A DNA stretch of 9,073 nt from DUZB01 sp964407525 (lineage in GTDB: Bacteria > Desulfobacterota > DSM-4660 > Desulfatiglandales > Desulfatiglandaceae), in NCBI GenBank assembly GCA_964407525.1, contig CAYOWC010000203.1, positions 1 through 9,073 of the forward strand, given 5' to 3'. Positions 6,134 to 9,073 of this stretch are shown here, one piece after another (positions within the stretch are counted from its first letter, which is position 1; the number at the start of each line of letters is the position of its first letter). The notes beneath the pieces are model-generated. The model was given only the letters and a program-made list of their open reading frames with translations, searched no databases and was not told the origin of the DNA. A program made the position numbers and the translations under genes.

Positions 6134-8594
6134 TGATATGCTTGAAACACTAAAAAAAGATCACGAGGAACCCACCGGGAATGAACCGCTCTACTATCCG
6201 CTTTTGCCGTTGCGAGATGTGGTGGTATTCCCAAACGTGGTGGTTCCTCTGTTTGTGGGCCGGGGAAAATCGATTAAGGCCCTTGAATATGCACTTTCTC
6301 ATAACAAGGAAATCTTTCTTGCCGCCCAGAGAGAGGCAGAATCGGATGACCCCGAACCTAAGGATATCTATGAAGTTGGAACTCTTGGGACGGTTCTCCA
6401 GCTGCTGAAATTGCCTGATGGCACTGTAAAGGCACTCATTGAAGGGAAAGAGAGAGGCCGGATACAAAACTTTGCTGATCGACAGGGGTTCTTTATTGTC
6501 GAGGTAGTCAGGGTCAATACTTCGTCTGTGCAGAATCTGGAAACCAAGGCATTGTTGAGGGCCATTCATACCAGTTTTGAAGAGTACTCCAAACTCAACA
6601 ATAAAATTGGGAAGGAAATTGTCTCTGCCGTTACCTCCATAGGGGATCCGGGACGTCTCGCTGACACAATCGCGGGGCATCTGGCGCTGAAGGTCAGCGA
6701 TAAGCAGGAACTTCTCGAAGCCGTTGAGCTCAACCACAGATTGGAAAAGCTTTTTGAAAAGCTTGCTAAAGAGGTGGACATCCTTCGTCTTGAGAATCGG
6801 CTCAGGGGTCGAGTGAAGAACCAGATGGAAAAAACTCAGAAGGATTATTACCTCAACGAGCAGATTCGCGCTATCCATAAGGAAATGGGTACGAAGGACG
6901 ATTTTAAGGCCGAGCTTGACGAACTCCAGAAAAAAATCAAGAAAAAGAGGCTCACCAAGGAAGCGAAGCAGCGAACATGGCAGGAATTCAAAAAACTGAA
7001 AATGATGGCCCCCATGTCTGCCGAGGCAGCAGTGGTGAGGAATTATATCGACTGGATTCTTGATCTGCCGTGGCGAACTAAGACAAAAACCCGAATTCAA
7101 ATAGGGGAAGCGGAAGCAATTCTTGATGAAGATCATTACGGCCTCGAAAAGCCGAAAGAGAGAATCATTGAGTATCTTGCGGTTCAGGAACTGACGAAGA
7201 AGTTGAAAGGCCCCATCTTGTGTCTCGTGGGACCCCCGGGAGTGGGAAAGACTTCCCTTGCCAAATCGGTAGCGAGGGCCACAGGTAGAAATTTCGTACG
7301 CCTTTCCCTGGGCGGCGTAAGGGATGAAGCTGAAATCAGAGGGCATCGAAGGACCTACATCGGAGCGATGCCCGGCAAAATCATACAGTATTTGAAAAAG
7401 GCCAAAACCAGTAACCCAGTGTTCTGCCTCGACGAAGTGGATAAAATGAGCACCGATTTTCGAGGAGACCCGTCCGCGGCTCTGCTCGAGGTGCTTGATC
7501 CCGAACAGAATGTGGCGTTTGGCGATCACTACCTCGATCTGGATTATGACCTTTCCGATGTATTTTTTATTACCACCGCCAATAATCTCTACAATATCCC
7601 CGTTCCTCTACAGGACAGGATGGAAGTGATCAGGCTTCCCGGGTATACTGAGGTGGAAAAACTCAACATCGCAAAACAGTTTCTCATAAAGAAACAAATT
7701 GAGCAGAATGGGCTTGACCCCTCCAATATATCCTTTACCGACCAGGCCGTCCTCAAGGTTATCCGCAACCACACAAGCGAAGCGGGCGTGAGGAATCTGG
7801 AAAGAGAAATTTCTTCCATCTGCCGAAAAGTCGCAAGAGAGATCGTCAAAAAAGGAACAGATAAAAAAATTGCAATAAAAACCAAGTCTGTTGAGAAGTA
7901 TCTTGGTGTAGGCAGATATCGTTATGGCCGGACCGAAGAGAAGGACACCGTGGGTGTCACCACCGGCCTTGCCTGGACGGATATTGGAGGCGAGCTCCTG
8001 CAGACGGAAGCAACCATGATGCCAGGGAAAGGCAGCCTAGTTCTAACGGGTAAACTGGGCGATGTCATGCAGGAATCGGCCCAGGCTGCCTTGAGCTATG
8101 TTCGATCACGGGCAAAACAGTTGAAGCTCCCTGATGGGTTTTATGAAAAAATCGATATCCATGTCCATGTTCCGGAAGGAGCCACACCGAAAGATGGGCC
8201 TTCGGCAGGCATAACCATGGCCACGTCGCTGGTATCGGCAATGACGGGGTATCCGGTGAATCACAATATTGCCATGACCGGTGAAATTACTCTCCGGGGA
8301 AGAGTGCTTCCGATCGGAGGATTGAAGGAGAAAATCCTGGCTGCTCACAGGGGTGGTGTTAATAAAGTGCTCATTCCTTTTGAAAACAAGAAGGACATCG
8401 CGGAAATACCCAAAAATGTCCTTAAGAAAGTTGAGTTGGTTCTGGTAGAACATATGGATCAGGTCCTTCCAGAGGCCCTTATTTTGGGGGATGAAGACCA
8501 GCTGTTTGCACCTGAAGAGGAATATAAACCATTCTGCCTGAGTGAGCTGGTCAAGGTTTCTGAAAACCCCGATCAGAATATTACAGCGCACTGA
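6126..8594 (+). CDS. lon: Lon protease (LonA type), ATP-dependent
   Basis: Lon is a cytoplasmic homohexamer that unfolds and degrades damaged and regulatory proteins. The 822-residue product is LonA-like. It has the N-terminal LON substrate domain (about 24-215) with L-P-L-R-D-V-V-V-F-P, a helical linker (about 215-315), an AAA+ module and a C-terminal S16 peptidase domain. The AAA+ module has Walker A G369-P-P-G-V-G-K-T376 and Walker B L-D436-E437. The catalytic Ser-Lys dyad is S693 in P-K-D-G-P-S-A-G and K736 in G-L-K-E-K, 43 residues apart as in E. coli. The start is uncertain. ATG 6126 overlaps clpX by 8 bases, while ATG 6138 begins 4 bases after the clpX stop and would remove four residues. 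Neither has a good Shine-Dalgarno, which points to translational coupling to clpX. No terminator is evident after the TGA; a tRNA gene follows within 70 bases. Confidence 0.97.
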   Translation: MDNDMLETLKKDHEEPTGNEPLYYPLLPLRDVVVFPNVVVPLFVGRGKSIKALEYALSHNKEIFLAAQREAESDDPEPKDIYEVGTLGTVLQLLKLPDGTVKALIEGKERGRIQNFADRQGFFIVEVVRVNTSSVQNLETKALLRAIHTSFEEYSKLNNKIGKEIVSAVTSIGDPGRLADTIAGHLALKVSDKQELLEAVELNHRLEKLFEKLAKEVDILRLENRLRGRVKNQMEKTQKDYYLNEQIRAIHKEMGTKDDFKAELDELQKKIKKKRLTKEAKQRTWQEFKKLKMMAPMSAEAAVVRNYIDWILDLPWRTKTKTRIQIGEAEAILDEDHYGLEKPKERIIEYLAVQELTKKLKGPILCLVGPPGVGKTSLAKSVARATGRNFVRLSLGGVRDEAEIRGHRRTYIGAMPGKIIQYLKKAKTSNPVFCLDEVDKMSTDFRGDPSAALLEVLDPEQNVAFGDHYLDLDYDLSDVFFITTANNLYNIPVPLQDRMEVIRLPGYTEVEKLNIAKQFLIKKQIEQNGLDPSNISFTDQAVLKVIRNHTSEAGVRNLEREISSICRKVAREIVKKGTDKKIAIKTKSVEKYLGVGRYRYGRTEEKDTVGVTTGLAWTDIGGELLQTEATMMPGKGSLVLTGKLGDVMQESAQAALSYVRSRAKQLKLPDGFYEKIDIHVHVPEGATPKDGPSAGITMATSLVSAMTGYPVNHNIAMTGEITLRGRVLPIGGLKEKILAAHRGGVNKVLIPFENKKDIAEIPKNVLKKVELVLVEHMDQVLPEALILGDEDQLFAPEEEYKPFCLSELVKVSENPDQNITAH

Positions 8595-8613
8595 CTTTTT
8601 CGTCGTAAAATGC

Positions 8614-8642
8614 TTGACAAGAAGAAATTGGAATGGTAAACG
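8614..8642 (+). promoter_or_regulatory. Promoter for tRNA-Val
   Basis: TTGACA (8614-8619) matches the -35 consensus fully. After 17 bases comes TAAACG (8637-8642), a weak -10, but preceded by TGG (8634-8636), an extended -10 form. Transcription would begin around 8649, a dozen bases before the tRNA. The site lies in the short gap after lon, so the tRNA cluster can be expressed independently of the protease genes. Confidence 0.55.
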
Positions 8643-8660
8643 TTCCTATTCTTCTTGAGC

Positions 8661-8735
8661 AGGCGGGTAGCTCAGTGGGAGAGCATCGGCCTTACAAGCC
8701 GAGGGTCGCGGGTTCAAGCCCCGCTCCGCCTACCA
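8661..8735 (+). tRNA. tRNA-Val (anticodon UAC)
   Basis: A 75-base cloverleaf with encoded CCA. AGGCGGG (8661-8667) pairs with TCCGCCT (8725-8731, one G-U), followed by A and CCA (8733-8735). The D stem is GCTC/GAGC (8670-8673 with 8681-8684). The anticodon stem TCGGC/GCCGA (8686-8690 with 8698-8702) closes the loop CTTACAA, with anticodon TAC at 8693-8695. The T arm has GGTTCAAGC. All stems are intact, so the gene should be functional. It heads a tRNA cluster after lon. Confidence 0.97.
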
Positions 8736-8737
8736 TT

Positions 8738-8754
8738 GCACTGCGGGCACTGCG
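8738..8754. repeat. Short direct repeat after tRNA-Val
   Basis: GCACTGCG occurs at 8738-8745 and again at 8747-8754, directly behind the CCA of tRNA-Val. It is too short for a firm claim; it could be an RNase landing region or chance. No terminator follows before the tRNA-like units. Confidence 0.3.
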
Positions 8755-8786
8755 TTGTTTCGGGAAGATTGGGAGTTTAGTTCACG

Positions 8787-8856
8787 TGGGGGCGTAGTTC
8801 AGTTTGGTTAGAACGTCCCGCATGTGTGCGGGGAGATCGCGAGTTCTTCTCCCCCA
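8787..8856 (+). pseudogene. tRNA-like sequence, copy 1 (defective tRNA)
   Basis: The 5' half is a normal tRNA: GGGGGCG acceptor strand, TA, D arm GTTC/GAAC with loop AGTTTGGTTA, identical to the tRNA-Asp downstream. It then departs. The anticodon-like stem CCCGC/GCGGG (8817-8821 with 8828-8832) closes a loop of only six bases, ATGTGT. The T arm begins GCGAGTTC but lacks its 3' strand, leaving at best a GAG/CTC stem. The 3' acceptor strand is CCCCCA (8851-8856), which can pair with TGGGGG (8787-8792). No CCA follows (AAAATG). It cannot be a standard tRNA. If one base was lost from the loop, a U-GUG (His-like) anticodon would be the nearest reading, but this is a guess. It could be a pseudogene or a structured tRNA-mimic RNA. 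Confidence 0.65.
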
Positions 8857-8894
8857 AAATGTAGTTGGTGCGTTTGATTTAAATTTGTTTTATG

Positions 8895-8964
8895 TGGGGG
8901 CGTAGTTCAGTTTGGTTAGAACGTCCCGCATGTGTGCGGGGAGATCGCGAGTTCTTCTCCCCCA
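8895..8964 (+). pseudogene. tRNA-like sequence, copy 2 (identical to copy 1)
   Basis: Base-for-base the same as the copy 108 bases upstream, with the same six-base loop, missing T-stem strand and absent CCA. A processed tRNA with these faults should not be aminoacylated or used by the ribosome. That both copies share every fault means that the faulty form was duplicated, or one copy was read twice in assembly; two independent decays are excluded. Confidence 0.65.
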
Positions 8965-9003
8965 AAATGTAGTTGGTGCGTTTGATTTAAATTTGTTTTA
9001 TGT

Positions 9004-9073
9004 GGGGGCGTAGTTCAGTTTGGTTAGAACGCCGGCCTGTCACGCCGGAGGTCGCGAGTTCGAGTCTCGTCGT
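9004..9073 (+). tRNA. tRNA-Asp (anticodon GUC), 3' end beyond window
   Basis: Acceptor 5' strand GGGGGCG (9004-9010), D arm GTTC/GAAC, anticodon stem CCGGC/GCCGG (9032-9036 with 9044-9048) around the loop CTGTCAC with anticodon GTC at 9039-9041. The T stem GCGAG/CTCGT (9054-9058 with 9066-9070) closes TTCGAGT. The last three bases, CGT, are the start of the 3' acceptor strand and pair with G9010, C9009 and G9008. About eight more bases would complete it. Val-Asp tRNA pairs are common in proteobacteria, which supports the call. Confidence 0.92.

Larger units (their letters stand above)
8786..9001 (+). repeat. Two exact 108-bp tandem repeats with tRNA-like content
   Basis: Units 8786-8893 and 8894-9001 are identical at every base I compared. 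Each holds a tRNA-like sequence of about 69 bases and an AT-rich spacer of about 37 bases ending in ATTTGTTTTAT. The third period, from 9002, begins with the same 30 bases but continues as a normal tRNA-Asp. The period of 108 is exact across all three. Recent duplication, gene conversion or an assembly artefact would each give such identity. Confidence 0.93.

Noticed and set aside
6150..7529. 459-residue open frame antisense to lon
   Set aside because: It lies wholly within the clear lon gene, has no recognisable domain or ribosome site, and long antisense frames arise readily opposite a strongly biased coding sequence.
8865..8893. TTGGTG-N17-TTTTAT in the 108-bp spacer as a promoter
   Set aside because: Weak hexamers, and the start would fall inside the tRNA-like sequence, so it could not make the full RNA.
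8786..9073. CRISPR array
   Set aside because: The period is 108 with identical 'spacers', the repeats hold tRNA arms, and no cas genes are present.

Overview
The window reads as a chromosomal scaffold fragment from a Gram-negative bacterium, most likely a member of the Desulfobacterota (former Deltaproteobacteria). This rests on the tRNA-Leu / tig / clpP / clpX / lon / tRNA-Val / tRNA-Asp layout, on protein style (ClpP, ClpX and Lon are close to those of that group by memory), on CCA-encoding tRNA genes, and on the kinds of dispersed repeats between genes. No database search was possible, so the taxonomy is inference. A run of exactly 100 N inside a tandem repeat shows that this is a scaffold with an unsized gap.

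Left part (1-1742): a minus-strand gene for an exported zinc-dependent phospholipase C-like protein runs off the left edge. It is followed by about 880 bases without a credible gene. That stretch holds a candidate minus-strand promoter, a stem-loop in the presumed 5' leader, a short GC-rich hairpin repeat, a 14-bp tandem repeat interrupted by the N gap, and a palindromic hairpin.

Middle part (1743-2840): radC (JAB/MPN-domain protein) lies between two repeat-rich spacers. A 9-bp tandem repeat follows it, and then tRNA-Leu(UAG), placed 49 bases ahead of tig.

Right-centre (2841-8594): a protein quality-control cluster. It encodes trigger factor (nascent-chain chaperone), ClpP (serine peptidase), ClpX (its AAA+ unfoldase) and Lon (ATP-dependent protease), all on the plus strand with short gaps. 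The clpX and lon frames overlap by 8 bases. Between clpP and clpX is an inverted repeat that strongly resembles the CIRCE operator of the HrcA repressor, but with a 7-base instead of a 9-base spacer.

Right end (8595-9073): tRNA-Val(UAC) with a plausible promoter, then two exact 108-bp tandem units, each holding a defective tRNA-like sequence. Directly after them comes an intact-looking tRNA-Asp(GUC) cut by the window edge. The tRNA-like units share their first 30 bases with the tRNA-Asp unit but have a 6-base anticodon loop, a collapsed T arm and no CCA. Together with the CIRCE-like element they are the most unusual items here.
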